From: Stentor roeselii
Taxonomy: Eukaryota; Ciliophora; Heterotrichea; Heterotrichida; Stentoridae
NCBI GenBank assembly: GCA_006503475.1
Contig: RSEH01000056.1
Coordinates: forward strand, 1 to 64,000
Direction: 5' to 3'
DNA: 64,000 nt
Shown: positions 29,205 to 39,187 of the stretch, in pieces
Position numbering within the stretch: position 1 is the stretch's first letter
Layout: each line of letters begins with the position of its first letter
Notes under the pieces: model-generated
Database searches by the model: none
What the model saw: the letters and a program-made list of their open reading frames with translations, nothing else
What the model was told of the DNA's origin: nothing
Position numbers and translations under genes: made by a program

Positions 29205-29984
29205 ATGGACGATGAACTTTTTTTAGCCGACTCTTCACCATCAAAACCCGCTGAGTCATTCAGCACGTCAAACCCAGCTCGATCCTATTCAAACCTGTTT
29301 TACACAGGAAGTAGCAAAAGCAAAACAGTTGCTTTTCACATGCTTCGAACGGCGGTCAAGAAGATTTTACTGAAATCTTCAAGTTTCAACAAGTTTTTAA
29401 AGCTAAAGTTTCTGATTCGATGGAAATTTTCAAGACCAGCTCCTGTGATGTTTGTTTCAATTGAGTCAAAAATCAAGGCAATGGTCTTAAACTTCTCAGC
29501 AGTGATTTTTATCTCATTGAAAAAATCTCTGCATAGCTGGGCACGGGTGAACAAAACATTCAATTTAAGCAAAAAACATGAATTTAGTAAAAGTCGCAGA
29601 GAAGAGGCTCATTTGCAGCAAAAGGCTCAGATGAACAAGGCTCTTACTCAGATTTTGAATAAACAAGCGGAATTGGAAAAGAATATCGCTACTTTAACTG
29701 CGAAGGAAAAAGGGTATAAAGAAGCTATTGAAGAACTTAATAGGATTCCACCTCAGGATAATCAGGAAAATGCTAGATTGCAAGTTTTGCTTAAGGAACT
29801 GGAAAATGAAAATCAGATGTTGAGGGATAAACTTGAAGCTGTTGAAAATAATGTTGCTGGGTTTATTAAGGAAATGAGTGAATTGCTGGAAGAGGATGAA
29901 CGGTTCGCTCCTAGTGATGATGATGGACTTGGAGACTCACAGGGGAAGGTTGTAAGGAAAAAAAGAAGTAATTTGCTTAGATAG
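29205..29984 (+). CDS. Unknown basic coiled-coil protein, possibly Sfi1-like
   Basis: 259 aa. Residues 50-125 contain Trp-bearing helices such as FLKLKFLIRWKFSR and LKKSLHSWARVNK that faintly recall centrin-binding Sfi1 repeats. About 130-235 form a coiled coil (EAHLQQKAQMNKALTQ and onwards), with an acidic then basic tail. The ATG is one base after the TTLL stop. If the Sfi1 likeness holds it would bind centrin at basal bodies or contractile fibres; two repeats are too few to be sure. Confidence 0.65.
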   Translation: MDDELFLADSSPSKPAESFSTSNPARSYSNLFYTGSSKSKTVAFHMLRTAVKKILLKSSSFNKFLKLKFLIRWKFSRPAPVMFVSIESKIKAMVLNFSAVIFISLKKSLHSWARVNKTFNLSKKHEFSKSRREEAHLQQKAQMNKALTQILNKQAELEKNIATLTAKEKGYKEAIEELNRIPPQDNQENARLQVLLKELENENQMLRDKLEAVENNVAGFIKEMSELLEEDERFAPSDDDGLGDSQGKVVRKKRSNLLR

Positions 29985-31197
29985 CTGGAATTTATTTATG
30001 AATTTTTGGGTTAGTTGTTTGGGTGGAGGTTTAGGATGGGAAGGTTTGGAGATTTTAATTATTGATTTTGATATGATTTAGCTTTTGAGGTAGGCATATA
30101 AATACCCTTCTGTTTCTATTGAAACATATGTAATGTGGCAAATACTAGTTCGAATTTATATTTGAGCTTATAATTCATAATAATCGTTGAACTGAGATAT
30201 CATAAAGGCTCTCAATTTAAGTAAAGCTTGAATGAAATCTTAATTAAGTATTTTCATCTTATTGAAATATATCTTATAAGCGTAAAGAAAATAATTTATT
30301 TCTATTTGTTTAGTTTAGACTATTACTAAAGTTTTTAAGGAATAAAATTAATTTAAAGCCTCTCAGCGTCAGGGAATATCTTAAAATTGACAAAATTAAA
30401 TACAATTCTCTAATTTTACTATATTTGATCCTTTAAATCCTAATAAGTCATTTCAAAAAACCAATCTTTTCTTAAGATTTTGACTTCTAATTTATTCTGA
30501 TAAGTTCCTGATATTAGCATTCATCTAGTTTAAGAAAATCCAAAGGCAGTTCTAAAAACTTTTTAAATTGTACCATGATAATCCCTTATAAAAAATATGT
30601 ATTCTGACGAGATTTTTGGAATAGGCCTCATAAATTTGAAATAAAAATCTAGTTTGACAAACATTTTAACCATTTATAAAGCAACTATAACCAGGTACAG
30701 TAAATATTACTCTAACACTTGAAAAATCATAACCCTATTTCATATCCGAATCTTAACTATTTTAGATACAAAACATTCATCTATCATCAACAAGAACTAT
30801 ACTAAAATTTTATAATTTAATAAAAGATCTCAAAGTGGTATTTATAATAAGATTATTTTATAATATTATGGCATAATCGCCAAAGTTATAAGAATTATAT
30901 CTTTAGTAATTCTGAAACTTAAGCATAATATTAATAAGATTCCAAAAATCATAAACTAAAGTTCAAATAAACAAAATTTTATGATCAAATCACAAAATAA
31001 TTAAATTTTAGTCAACTTGAAAAATATTCAAATACCAAATTAACCAAAATGCAAAAATCCTCTATTAAACAATCAACAATAATCCCATTCTTCCTTCCTA
31101 ATCAAAAACTTACCTTTTTCCAAAATAAAAAAATCTAATCCTTCCATATTCATCTAAAAATTCAACAAATCTCAAGCTACTTAATCATCTAATATAC
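29985..31197. other. 1.2 kb gap, nothing supported
   Basis: AT-rich with dense stops on both strands. No open frame, no tandem repeat and no tRNA-like cloverleaf noticed. The right end contains the 3' flank of the zinc-finger gene. Confidence 0.55.
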
Positions 31198-31608
31198 TCA
31201 ACTTAATAAATTGAAAAACCCGAGGAATTCAGGCAGAAGAGCTTCAGTTGGTTTAGAGATGATAGGAATTTCTACTTTTTCGTATTCTCCATAATCCACA
31301 ATGTAGCTTGGTCGAACTCTTTTTTCCATTTCAGCCAAAACAGGCCAATAAAAATCTTGAGACTCTCTGTGTAGTTGCTTGTGGACTGTGTATTGACTTG
31401 CATGTCTAAACCGCTTTCGGCAGATGATGCAGCCGTAAGGTTTGATATTCGAATGCTTATAAGTATGTTCTTTCAAACATTGCTTAGATGAAAAGGCTTT
31501 TCCGCATTCAGAACAAGGAAACTTTTGCTTTGGACTGGTTCCGGCTTTTTTGGAAGGCCCTGTGTTTGAATTGGTCTCGCTTTGACTGGTGGTTTTAAAA
31601 AGCTTCAT
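31198..31608 (-). CDS. C2H2 zinc-finger protein, two fingers
   Basis: 136 aa. Two adjacent classical fingers: C-x2-C-x12-H-x3-H in FPCSECGKAFSSKQCLKEHTYKH and C-x2-C...H-x4-H in YGCIICRKRFRHASQYTVHKQLH, joined by a linker close to TGEKP (SNIKP). The N-terminus is basic and Ser-rich, the C-terminus has no clear domain. Likely a nucleic-acid-binding regulator in the nucleus. Start context AATATAAATG. Isolated, with gaps on both sides. Confidence 0.85.
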   Translation of the reverse strand: MKLFKTTSQSETNSNTGPSKKAGTSPKQKFPCSECGKAFSSKQCLKEHTYKHSNIKPYGCIICRKRFRHASQYTVHKQLHRESQDFYWPVLAEMEKRVRPSYIVDYGEYEKVEIPIISKPTEALLPEFLGFFNLLS

Positions 31609-32571
31609 TTATATTATAACAATCATGGTGAGTTTTTTAAGAGTATTAATATTTTTTAGAGTGTTTTAGGGAAATTTTTATATTGTGATGATTAAATGGG
31701 TTATATTGGAAGGATAAGGTTCTTGAATCTCTGATTTTTTAAGAGGAATAGATTTTGCATTAAGGGAAATTTGATTTAGTGATTACAGGGTAATTCAAAT
31801 CGATGATTATTCTAAAGATATTCTGTTAATTTTGAATGTTTTTAACATCAACAGATTAAAGTTTCAAACTCTTTAACTAATGAGGAACCAGGCGAGAATT
31901 GAATTTTTTTATTGAGATATCAATTAAAATTTTAAATTTCAGGTTTTTTTCATGACGTTTCAAGCGAATTCAAATCTTGAGTAGATGAAGAGTTTTCTCT
32001 TAAAGATTTAGTTCTGTGATAATAATGATCTGATTAAAAATGAGAGCCTTGATGATTCTCGAAGGTCTTCAGGTTTTGTGAAAAGAAGAAAAGAGTTTCT
32101 TGGGATTTTAGACAATCTTGATCAATTTATCTTTAATTTAGAAGATTTGATTGCCTTTAAGTTCGTCGTTCTAGTCAAGATGGTTTCAAAATATACATAT
32201 TTTAGAATTTTTATAAGAGGAAGAAATCTCAGGATAAAGTTATTTCTGAATATTTACAATCAGAAAAGTGAATGATTCGATAACTTGTTAAAGTCAATCA
32301 AAAGCTAACCTTTTTCAATAACATAAGATGCTAATTCAGTGGGTATTTAAAAAGATTAATTGATTAATGACACTGAACAAGAGTCTAGTTCCTTCAATAA
32401 CGAACCAGGTAATAATAAGAAATTGAGGAATTATTGAAAGACATAAGAATATTCTATAATCCTCTAAATTCAAAAATGATAAAATTACCAAACCAAAATT
32501 TTTCAACCTTTTAAAGTTAAAATTCCCTCAACCTTAACTTTCTCAATGTAAATCTCTAACATTACTAATCA
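31609..32571. other. 963-base gap, largely a possible decayed gene
   Basis: The left third is AT-rich spacer. From about 31960 to 32440 the plus strand shows broken coding-like frames (separate entry). An open frame at 32078 to 32275 is part of that remnant rather than an intact gene. No RNA gene seen. Confidence 0.5.
31960..32440 (+). pseudogene. Possible gene remnant, unidentified
   Basis: Successive plus-strand segments in different frames have coding-like residue content: VDEEFSLKDLVL, then LIKNESLDDSRRSSGFVKRRKEF, then a shifted frame with VRRSSQDGF and YKRKKSQDKVISEYLQSEK, then TEQESSSFNNEPGNNKK. In-frame TAG, TGA and TAA codons separate them and no short intron repairs them. This suggests a decayed gene of a charged, Ser-rich protein. 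It could still be chance plus local composition; no family recognised. Confidence 0.33.
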
Positions 32572-33372
32572 CTACTGAGTAAGCATTTCATTAACCAACT
32601 CACAAGAAAACTCATCAACTCGATAATCACAGACGATTTCTCCATGAGAGACAACCCGCAAGCAAGGGACAAATCCAGGAGCCAAATAAAAGTACCTCAT
32701 AGTATCACAAAAAACGACCCTGCACTTAACCGGTGCAACAACTTCAACAAGTCCAATAGACTCATCATTAGTAGGATCCCAAAAGACCACAACAGCAGAA
32801 CCTTTCAAGACTTCATCATATTCAACATAATTCTCAATCTTCTGATACTGTCCGAAATAATCTTCATGAGTCGCATAGTCCTGCCAATGATCAACAACTT
32901 GTGAAGACCCCAAAGGAAACATATCATTTTTCATATTCATCATCGAATTCACCATCGGTGCAAACTGTTGTCCAAGAGGAGTCGCTAGTAATTCAGCTGG
33001 AAGTCCCGTGATATGAGAAGGAATTCGCTTGTCAAGTAAGAACCTGATGCATTCATCTGTGAAATTGTTGCAATTGTGAGTTATTATGTGATAGGCTTCG
33101 GCTGTGAAACGACTTGACACACTTCGAAGGAACTTCTCGAATTCTGGTAAAGTTCTTGTTGTTCTTCCCATTGCAAGCTTCTCAACTGGGGTGCCGTAGG
33201 GTGTTGTTAATGGAACATCCACACAGATACCACCGCCAAAGTAAAACTCTTTTCCGAAGACTACGACTGATGTGTGCCAAATGCCGTCGATTTGCTTTCC
33301 TACAAGAGCCATGCTCATCATTCGAGCTAAGCCTTGGGACAGGTCGTAAACTTGTAACAGGACTTCTGACAT
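32572..33372 (-). CDS. DESI: DeSI/PPPDE-family deubiquitinase or deSUMOylase
   Basis: 266 aa. The N-terminal 140 residues match the PPPDE peptidase fold: VYDLSQGLA, IDGIWHTSVVVFG with catalytic His33, YFGGGI, and THNCNNFTDE with catalytic Cys101, followed by LPAELLATPLGQ. DeSI enzymes remove SUMO or ubiquitin from substrates as dimers. A C-terminal region of about 85 residues (KGSAVVVFWDP to the end) is extra relative to the shortest DeSI-1 proteins and may be a small beta-rich domain; I do not recognise it. Start context CATATAAATG. Ends in TAG. Confidence 0.88.
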   Translation of the reverse strand: MSEVLLQVYDLSQGLARMMSMALVGKQIDGIWHTSVVVFGKEFYFGGGICVDVPLTTPYGTPVEKLAMGRTTRTLPEFEKFLRSVSSRFTAEAYHIITHNCNNFTDECIRFLLDKRIPSHITGLPAELLATPLGQQFAPMVNSMMNMKNDMFPLGSSQVVDHWQDYATHEDYFGQYQKIENYVEYDEVLKGSAVVVFWDPTNDESIGLVEVVAPVKCRVVFCDTMRYFYLAPGFVPCLRVVSHGEIVCDYRVDEFSCELVNEMLTQ

Positions 33373-33425
33373 TTATATGAAAAATTCTGGAAGATTGTTA
33401 TTAGTTTAGTTTATGGGTTAACTAA

Positions 33426-34055
33426 TTAGGATGAACGCACTGCGGTGCATGTTGAAATTAAAGAACATTTGGTTGATTTCTTGCATTGGCTGGGAAGGGT
33501 GAAATCGCTCTTGTTGGGAATTGAACGGTCGAGGTGGAAGTCTTGGTAGTCGTTTGGCTCTTGGTATATTCCTAGCATTACTCGGTCAGTGCTTTTTTTG
33601 GAGACTGTTTCGAAGTAATAATTGTGTTGAAGACCTTTTTGGTCCCATTTGTATGAATTTACTCCGTTGTGGTCTTCAATCCCAATAAAACTAGCTCCAG
33701 TCATCCAATCAGGTTTAAGTATTCCACATCCATGTTCAGCCGAGCAGCAATAGCAACATTCATTAAGTTTCGGATAAAACAAAAACCTATCACCTCCCGC
33801 GACATACTGAGTACAAGGGGTATCCTTCCACTGTTTCATTCCATTAAATCCACAGTACCGATCATACCTTCCATTATCCCTATCAACCCGATAAGTACGA
33901 TCTTCCCAGTTATAATAAAACGTCCCAGTGGTATAATGTTCCTTGCCTCCAGGGTACTTGAAAGTCTCATTAAAACTCTGCTTAAACAAGTCAGGCCACC
34001 TCGGAAATTCATTTACTTGTGCAGAGCCAACGACGATCAAGGCAAGAAAATACAT
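33426..34055 (-). CDS. Secreted Cys-rich protein of unknown function
   Basis: 209 aa from the ATG at 34055. A longer open frame to 34277 would overlap the divergent STPG gene and is rejected; the chosen start has context AGTAATAATG and gives a signal peptide (MYFLALIVVGSAQ). The mature part has many aromatics and paired cysteines: YCGFNGMKQW, NECCYCCSAEHGCG and LKPDWMTGASFIG. It resembles secreted or lysosomal beta-rich proteins of the ependymin-related kind in composition, but the match is not firm enough to name it. Extracellular or endomembrane location is well supported; role unknown. Confidence 0.75.
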   Translation of the reverse strand: MYFLALIVVGSAQVNEFPRWPDLFKQSFNETFKYPGGKEHYTTGTFYYNWEDRTYRVDRDNGRYDRYCGFNGMKQWKDTPCTQYVAGGDRFLFYPKLNECCYCCSAEHGCGILKPDWMTGASFIGIEDHNGVNSYKWDQKGLQHNYYFETVSKKSTDRVMLGIYQEPNDYQDFHLDRSIPNKSDFTLPSQCKKSTKCSLISTCTAVRSS

Positions 34056-34077
34056 TATTACTGACTTAATTCCATAA

Positions 34078-34680
34078 ATGTCTGAAAAAGAAGTCTTCGG
34101 CACTTCAGCCGTTATGCTAACCAGAAAAAAACCTGTTTCTTGGTCTTTCGCAAGAGCGACTCGCTTTCGAGAAAAGAAAAAATCTGTCGATGTCTCTTTT
34201 GTCACGATGCCTTCTACGTTAAGTCCTAGGTCAACGATAATGGGCTTTGGAAATCGATGGACTCCCGGGAATGACAAAGGAAAAGACAGTCCTCCACCTG
34301 GTTCTTACGTGATTCCTAGCACCTTGGATAAAAAAGGTATCAAGTTTTACAGAGAGTCGTCCCTGCCGCCGATAACGCCTTCAAAAATCAACACCCCTGG
34401 ACCTGGGACTTATGACTGTCCTTCACCTATCGGAAGAGAAGGGCCGAAGTTCACTTTTCATGGAACTGATATGAAAAGAAAAGTCAATGATAGCCCTGCA
34501 CCTGGCAGGTACTCTCCAAAGACAACTTTTACAGAATTCACAGGTTTTAAAGAAATTTCTTTTGGAATAGGAGAAAGGCTTACATATCGAAAAGCTTCAG
34601 TTAACTTGGGAGGAGTACCTGGACCTGGAAGTTATAACCTTCGTTCGATATTTGATAAATTTAAATCTTCACAAAGTTAA
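34078..34680 (+). CDS. SHIPPO/STPG (sperm-tail PG-rich repeat) protein
   Basis: 200 aa with at least four Pro-Gly-Pro repeats: PPPGSYVIPS, TPGPGTYDCPS, SPAPGRYSPK and VPGPGSYNLRS. This repeat marks the ODF3/STPG family, whose members bind along microtubules, some as inner proteins of ciliary doublets. Start context CCATAAATG, 22 bases from the divergent secreted-protein gene; its stop is four bases from the PEX6 start. A second, longer STPG protein lies at 41880. Ciliary or cortical microtubule location is inferred from the family. Confidence 0.85.
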   Translation: MSEKEVFGTSAVMLTRKKPVSWSFARATRFREKKKSVDVSFVTMPSTLSPRSTIMGFGNRWTPGNDKGKDSPPPGSYVIPSTLDKKGIKFYRESSLPPITPSKINTPGPGTYDCPSPIGREGPKFTFHGTDMKRKVNDSPAPGRYSPKTTFTEFTGFKEISFGIGERLTYRKASVNLGGVPGPGSYNLRSIFDKFKSSQS

Positions 34681-34684
34681 AATT

Positions 34685-36778
34685 ATGGAATGTGGAAAAA
34701 AGTATCAGGTTCATTTTTCAGTCAGGTCTGGAGATGTTATTGAAAAAGTGGAAGAGGTTAAGTTTTCGAACTTTTGCTCTGTTAGGGGATTTAAGTTTGT
34801 TTATAGAATGCCGGAACCGAAGATGTTTAGTACTTGTGTGCAAGTTGAAGGAAAACATTCGCATTGGGTACTTAAAGGATCTAGTATGCTCTTGGCTGAT
34901 GACTCGAAAGGTGAATTTGCTTATTTTAATAAGGGAAATAATGCGATTTGTCCTGGTTTGATGAAAAAACTTGATGTTGGGATAGGCGATTTTATTGCTT
35001 TGAGAAGTGTGGAAATGCCTGTTGCTGAAGAAATCGTTTTGCAGCCTACGGCTGAAGATACTCGACCTGTCATTCCGAAAATGGTGTATCTTGGACTTGT
35101 TTTTTTGAATCCGGCTAATGAAGCACATGAGATTTATGGAGGGGTCTTTACACCTGCTAATGCTTTTAAGATTGTTTCGGTTAAGGGGAATTCGAAGACG
35201 GGGTTTTTTAAGTTTAGCAGGTTTTATTCGAAGGTGACTCTGCTAAAACCAAGCCATTCAATCCTTCCCAAAAACCTATACAAGACTATCTTACCAAAAG
35301 GGCACTTTTCAAGTCTTCCTTGCTTATCCTCCACAATTTCAGATTTAGTGAAACTAGGTAAAGTGCATTCAATAATCCACCTAATTAGCGCAAGAGGCTG
35401 TGGAAAGCGTGCAGCAGTATTCAAAGCAGGTTGGAAATTAGGTTACAAAGTTCAAGAAATTTCAATGTGTTCAATCTCAACACTAAAATCTTTAGAATCC
35501 CTTCTCTCAGACCAGCCAGAACATTCATTTCTCCACCTAAGACAGTTCAACGAGGGTCTATCACCCATCCTCTCTGGCCAAGAAGACCTTCTCTTAAAGA
35601 TCCGAGACATATTCGCCCGATACCAATCGCTCGATCGTCAATGCACGTTAATCCTTTCAAGCAGTCTTTCAACGGACTTGCCCAGCGCGATTCGAAACCA
35701 AACTCTAAAAATAACCCTTCCTTCTCCCGAAGCCTCTTCACGAAAGTTTCTTCTTTTCCATTCCCTGGGCTACGAAACAACCGACTTAATCCAATCATCA
35801 TCCGGAAAATCAATAGAAGACCTTTTATCTTTAAAAGAACTAGAAGACCAAACTTCATCTTCAATTCTTTCAAACTTAAAAAACAGCAATTCCGGGATTC
35901 CGAATGTAAAATGGGAAGACGTAGGAGGGCTTCAAACGGCAAAGAAAGAAATAATCGACACTATTCAACTTCCTCTTCTTCATCCTGAGTTCTTCAAGAT
36001 CAGGCCTCGCTCTGGTCTTCTTCTTTACGGTCCTCCTGGCACAGGTAAGACTCTTCTCGCGAAGGCGATTGCGACAGAGTGCAGTCTCAACTTCTTATCA
36101 GTGAAAGGCCCTGAACTGCTCAACATGTACATCGGCGAGTCAGAGAAAAACGTCAGAGAACTCTTTGAACGCGCCAGGGCACTTCAGCCTTGCGTTCTTT
36201 TCTTTGATGAACTTGATTCCCTCGCTCCGAAACGAGGACAAGGCTCTGACCTCGGAGTAATGGACAGAATCGTCTCGCAGTTGTTGACAGAAATCGACTC
36301 TTTACAGACTGCTTCAAAATTATTCATTATTGGAGCTACTAATCGACCTGATTTACTTGATTCTGCACTTTTAAGACCTGGAAGGTTTGATAAAATGGTC
36401 TTTCTTGGAATTCCTGATGATTTTGAAAGTAAAGTCAAAGTTTTTCTTGCGCAAACTCGAAAGTTTGTTTTGGATTTTCATGGGTTTGAAGAAGTGGCTA
36501 AGAGGTGCCCAGGAAGGTACTCGGGGGCTGATATTTATGCTGTTTGTGCTCAGGCACTTTCTATTGCTTATTTGGAAAAAGTTAAAATACTTGAGGGAAA
36601 GTACCGGGAGTTCGTGGATAATGAAATTTATGAAGAGGTTAAAAGCTTTGAGGAATGGGTGGAAGGACAGGATTTGAATGTTGTGGTTTGTCAGGAACAT
36701 TTTTTTCAAGCTTGTGATGTGGTCAAGCCTACGATTTCTGAAGAGGATTTGGAGAAATATAAGTTTTTTGGGAAATAA
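34685..36778 (+). CDS. PEX6: Peroxisomal AAA+ ATPase PEX6
   Basis: 697 aa from the ATG at 34685, four bases after the previous stop; an in-frame ATG at 34652 lies inside that gene and is not used. The first AAA region (about 200-400) is degenerate (ARGCGKRA at the Walker A site). The second is canonical and PEX6-like: [24 protein letters not shown] (about residue 449), [37 protein letters not shown] and [23 protein letters not shown]6 with PEX1 extracts ubiquitinated PEX5 from the peroxisomal membrane. The N-terminus is shorter than in animal PEX6. A p97-like ATPase is less likely because of the degenerate D1. Confidence 0.88.
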   Translation: MECGKKYQVHFSVRSGDVIEKVEEVKFSNFCSVRGFKFVYRMPEPKMFSTCVQVEGKHSHWVLKGSSMLLADDSKGEFAYFNKGNNAICPGLMKKLDVGIGDFIALRSVEMPVAEEIVLQPTAEDTRPVIPKMVYLGLVFLNPANEAHEIYGGVFTPANAFKIVSVKGNSKTGFFKFSRFYSKVTLLKPSHSILPKNLYKTILPKGHFSSLPCLSSTISDLVKLGKVHSIIHLISARGCGKRAAVFKAGWKLGYKVQEISMCSISTLKSLESLLSDQPEHSFLHLRQFNEGLSPILSGQEDLLLKIRDIFARYQSLDRQCTLILSSSLSTDLPSAIRNQTLKITLPSPEASSRKFLLFHSLGYETTDLIQSSSGKSIEDLLSLKELEDQTSSSILSNLKNSNSGIPNVKWEDVGGLQTAKKEIIDTIQLPLLHPEFFKIRPRSGLLLYGPPGTGKTLLAKAIATECSLNFLSVKGPELLNMYIGESEKNVRELFERARALQPCVLFFDELDSLAPKRGQGSDLGVMDRIVSQLLTEIDSLQTASKLFIIGATNRPDLLDSALLRPGRFDKMVFLGIPDDFESKVKVFLAQTRKFVLDFHGFEEVAKRCPGRYSGADIYAVCAQALSIAYLEKVKILEGKYREFVDNEIYEEVKSFEEWVEGQDLNVVVCQEHFFQACDVVKPTISEEDLEKYKFFGK

Positions 36779-37132
36779 TTAATTTTTTAGAGGATGGGTT
36801 TTAGGTTTAGGATTTTTTTTTTTATTTCTTTTGAATTGTGATGAGGTGCTTGGATATGTAATGATCATGAATCTATCAAAGTTTACTGAAAGCCACTTAT
36901 TTTCCTTCATACTATTTCCTTGCCGCCATCAACAACTGATGATCACTTGAATTTTCTATATTTCTTTAAAAATCATAAATCAAGTTTTTCCCACATCTTA
37001 AAACCTCTTCTAACAAAATTAAATCTTTTCGAAATAATCTTAATCCTTTCCCTTTACAACTTCAAAAAGAGCGTAAAAAACAAGTCAAAAAATCAAAATT
37101 TCCAAGGCGCTAAAATATGGAAAACGTTTATA

Positions 37133-38005
37133 ATGGAGGGAAAAGGAGGAGAACTCAACTTAAACAAAAATAAATTTTCCTTAATGCTAAAAAAGACTTG
37201 TGCGAGTACTAAAAGTGTTTGCTCGCAGGTGATTCATAAAGAATCTACTGAACAAGATGAAAAGTTGCTGGCGACTCCTGAACCCAAGCATTTGGATTCA
37301 ATATTAACTGAAGTATCGACACAAAGCACATGTTCTTCCTCTTCTTTGTTTTCTACTTTCGATGAAAAACCGAGAAAAACACAAAACACGGATGAGTTTT
37401 TATTTACTGGGACTTCTAAATTTCTTGATTTTAATAACTGTGGGAATCTACTCCCTGCTAAGCGACCACACAAATTCCATTACAAACCAGAACAAGACCT
37501 AGACCAAATCCTAAATCGAATAGATAATTCACTAAAAGAATCATTCTTCGATAGAAAATCAATAATCGAAGAAGAACTCGAAGTAAATCATCAACCAAAG
37601 TTCAAAACTTGCGAATTTCTGAGTAAAATCAAGAAACAAGCAACTTCAACCAAAGGAAGTTATAACTTTGTTAAAGGTTTTCTAAAAAACGACCCAGATG
37701 ATGATTTTCTTGAAGTTCTTCCACCTCGGTCATTAGAAGGATTCGTCGTGAAGAGAAATGCGAGAAATCCCAGAGATGTGATGATTGAGAACTTGAGAAA
37801 CAGCATTAATAATAAAAAAACGTCTTGTTTGGTTTATGAGGATATTTTCTCCAAACCTCAAACTGACTTACCTGGAAAAAAACAGAAAATTACTGAAAAT
37901 TTTAATCTTGTGGAAAGATTTGATGTGTGTTGTTTTAAAGGTTGTATTGAAGACTCGGGAGCTGAGTCTATTTCAACTGCGGAGAGTTTTGAAGTGGGTA
38001 ATTAA
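37133..38005 (+). CDS. Unknown disordered protein
   Basis: 290 aa from the ATG at 37133, chosen because it has the context TTATAATGG and because the frame upstream (from 36920) reads like AT-rich non-coding DNA. The protein is rich in Ser, Lys, Glu and Asn, starts MEGKGGELNLNKNKFS, and has no domain I recognise. Codon use looks coding throughout. It lies alone between PEX6 and a minus-strand coiled-coil gene. No function assigned. Confidence 0.65.
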   Translation: MEGKGGELNLNKNKFSLMLKKTCASTKSVCSQVIHKESTEQDEKLLATPEPKHLDSILTEVSTQSTCSSSSLFSTFDEKPRKTQNTDEFLFTGTSKFLDFNNCGNLLPAKRPHKFHYKPEQDLDQILNRIDNSLKESFFDRKSIIEEELEVNHQPKFKTCEFLSKIKKQATSTKGSYNFVKGFLKNDPDDDFLEVLPPRSLEGFVVKRNARNPRDVMIENLRNSINNKKTSCLVYEDIFSKPQTDLPGKKQKITENFNLVERFDVCCFKGCIEDSGAESISTAESFEVGN

Positions 38006-38272
38006 ATAATTCTATTTGGAAGTTTTGAGTTTGAGGAAATGGTAAAGTTACTTTGTTTTTTAAGGAAATTAAAAATATAAAAATAGGTTTTTTTAATATT
38101 TTATTGGATTTAATTTTTTTTATGTTTTTTATTGGGGTGGTCTGAAATATGTGGATAATCATTTTCATTGATAAAAGAATTAAAAAATTACTTATCTAAT
38201 ATACTATGCTATAAGTTCGTATCAATCAATCAAACCTGACTTCAATTTAACCATCATCTCAACCATCTATAA

Positions 38273-38920
38273 TTAATGCCATTTAAAACTATTCAATCCT
38301 TGCAAAAATACTTCCTGTTCATTCTCAATTTCATGAAAATCACTAAAAAACCCTTGAAGCCGAGCAGTGATTTGATCAACCTGTTCTTGAATAAGTTCTA
38401 ACTTAACATCTTCCTGTTCCTTTCTAATCTTTTCTTCAGTGATATTCCGATGCAAGTACTGAATTTCTTGATTAAGAGGAAGCGATTCTAGTTTTTCTAT
38501 TCTTTTATTCAAAGTATCTAAAGATCTCTGCATAGCGAGTAGTTTTTCATTCCACTCTTCAACCATTGTGCTGATTTTGTCGTCATTTTCAATGTTAAAA
38601 GAAATTTCTTCGAAGTCCGCTTTGATCACATCGATTTCTTCAGTTTGCTGAAGATGAATCGTGTGAAGTTCGCATTGATGGCTGATGTTTACCATGCTTT
38701 GAAGATCTTTCTCTTCTAAATGACCTGCTCGAGCTTCTAAGTCAGTGATTTTTAACTCGGCTCTTGAAGATTTTAAAGATTTTTCTTGTTTGTTGAGAAT
38801 GTTTAAGTCTTCTGAGATCTTTTGGAATGATTCTAATGTGGTTATCCTTGAATCGAGCTTTGATAAAAGATTTTTGTTGGGGTTGATGAATAGACGATCT
38901 GAGACTAAATTTTTTGACAT
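38273..38920 (-). CDS. Coiled-coil protein
   Basis: 215 aa, almost entirely predicted coiled coil from about residue 15 to 205, rich in Glu, Leu, Gln and Ile (for example ISEDLNILNKQEKSLKSSRAEL). No other domain, no membrane segment. Start context TTGATAAATG, stop TAA. Such proteins are common in the ciliate cortex, but the specific role is unknown. Confidence 0.75.
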   Translation of the reverse strand: MSKNLVSDRLFINPNKNLLSKLDSRITTLESFQKISEDLNILNKQEKSLKSSRAELKITDLEARAGHLEEKDLQSMVNISHQCELHTIHLQQTEEIDVIKADFEEISFNIENDDKISTMVEEWNEKLLAMQRSLDTLNKRIEKLESLPLNQEIQYLHRNITEEKIRKEQEDVKLELIQEQVDQITARLQGFFSDFHEIENEQEVFLQGLNSFKWH

Positions 38921-39187
38921 TTATCAAAATAGAATTATAAGTCTTAGATATTGAGATTATTATTTGGTGTAGCATAGATGATGTTAAGGATTAATCTCAA
39001 TTTGAGTTTAGTCTCAAATAATACATATATGATTTTTACAAATTAATAAATACTCTGTATTCAAGTTAAATATTAGATTCAGGACCTTTACAAAACTCAT
39101 AATTATTTTAAGGTTTAAACCCAACTCATTTCAACTCAAAATACTGTTATCTGACATAAAGCCTCCTAAACTTCCTCTAAGATTAAC

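Noticed and set aside
34056-34277. Longer start for the secreted Cys-rich protein
   Set aside because: It would overlap the opposite-strand STPG gene; the ATG at 34055 gives a signal peptide and the usual start context.
35431-35988. 185-codon plus-strand frame inside PEX6
   Set aside because: Out-of-frame shadow of the PEX6 coding sequence, which has conserved AAA motifs in the other frame.
36920-37132. 71-residue N-terminal extension of the gene at 37133
   Set aside because: Composition is that of AT-rich non-coding DNA and the ATG lacks the local context, whereas 37133 has TTATAATGG.
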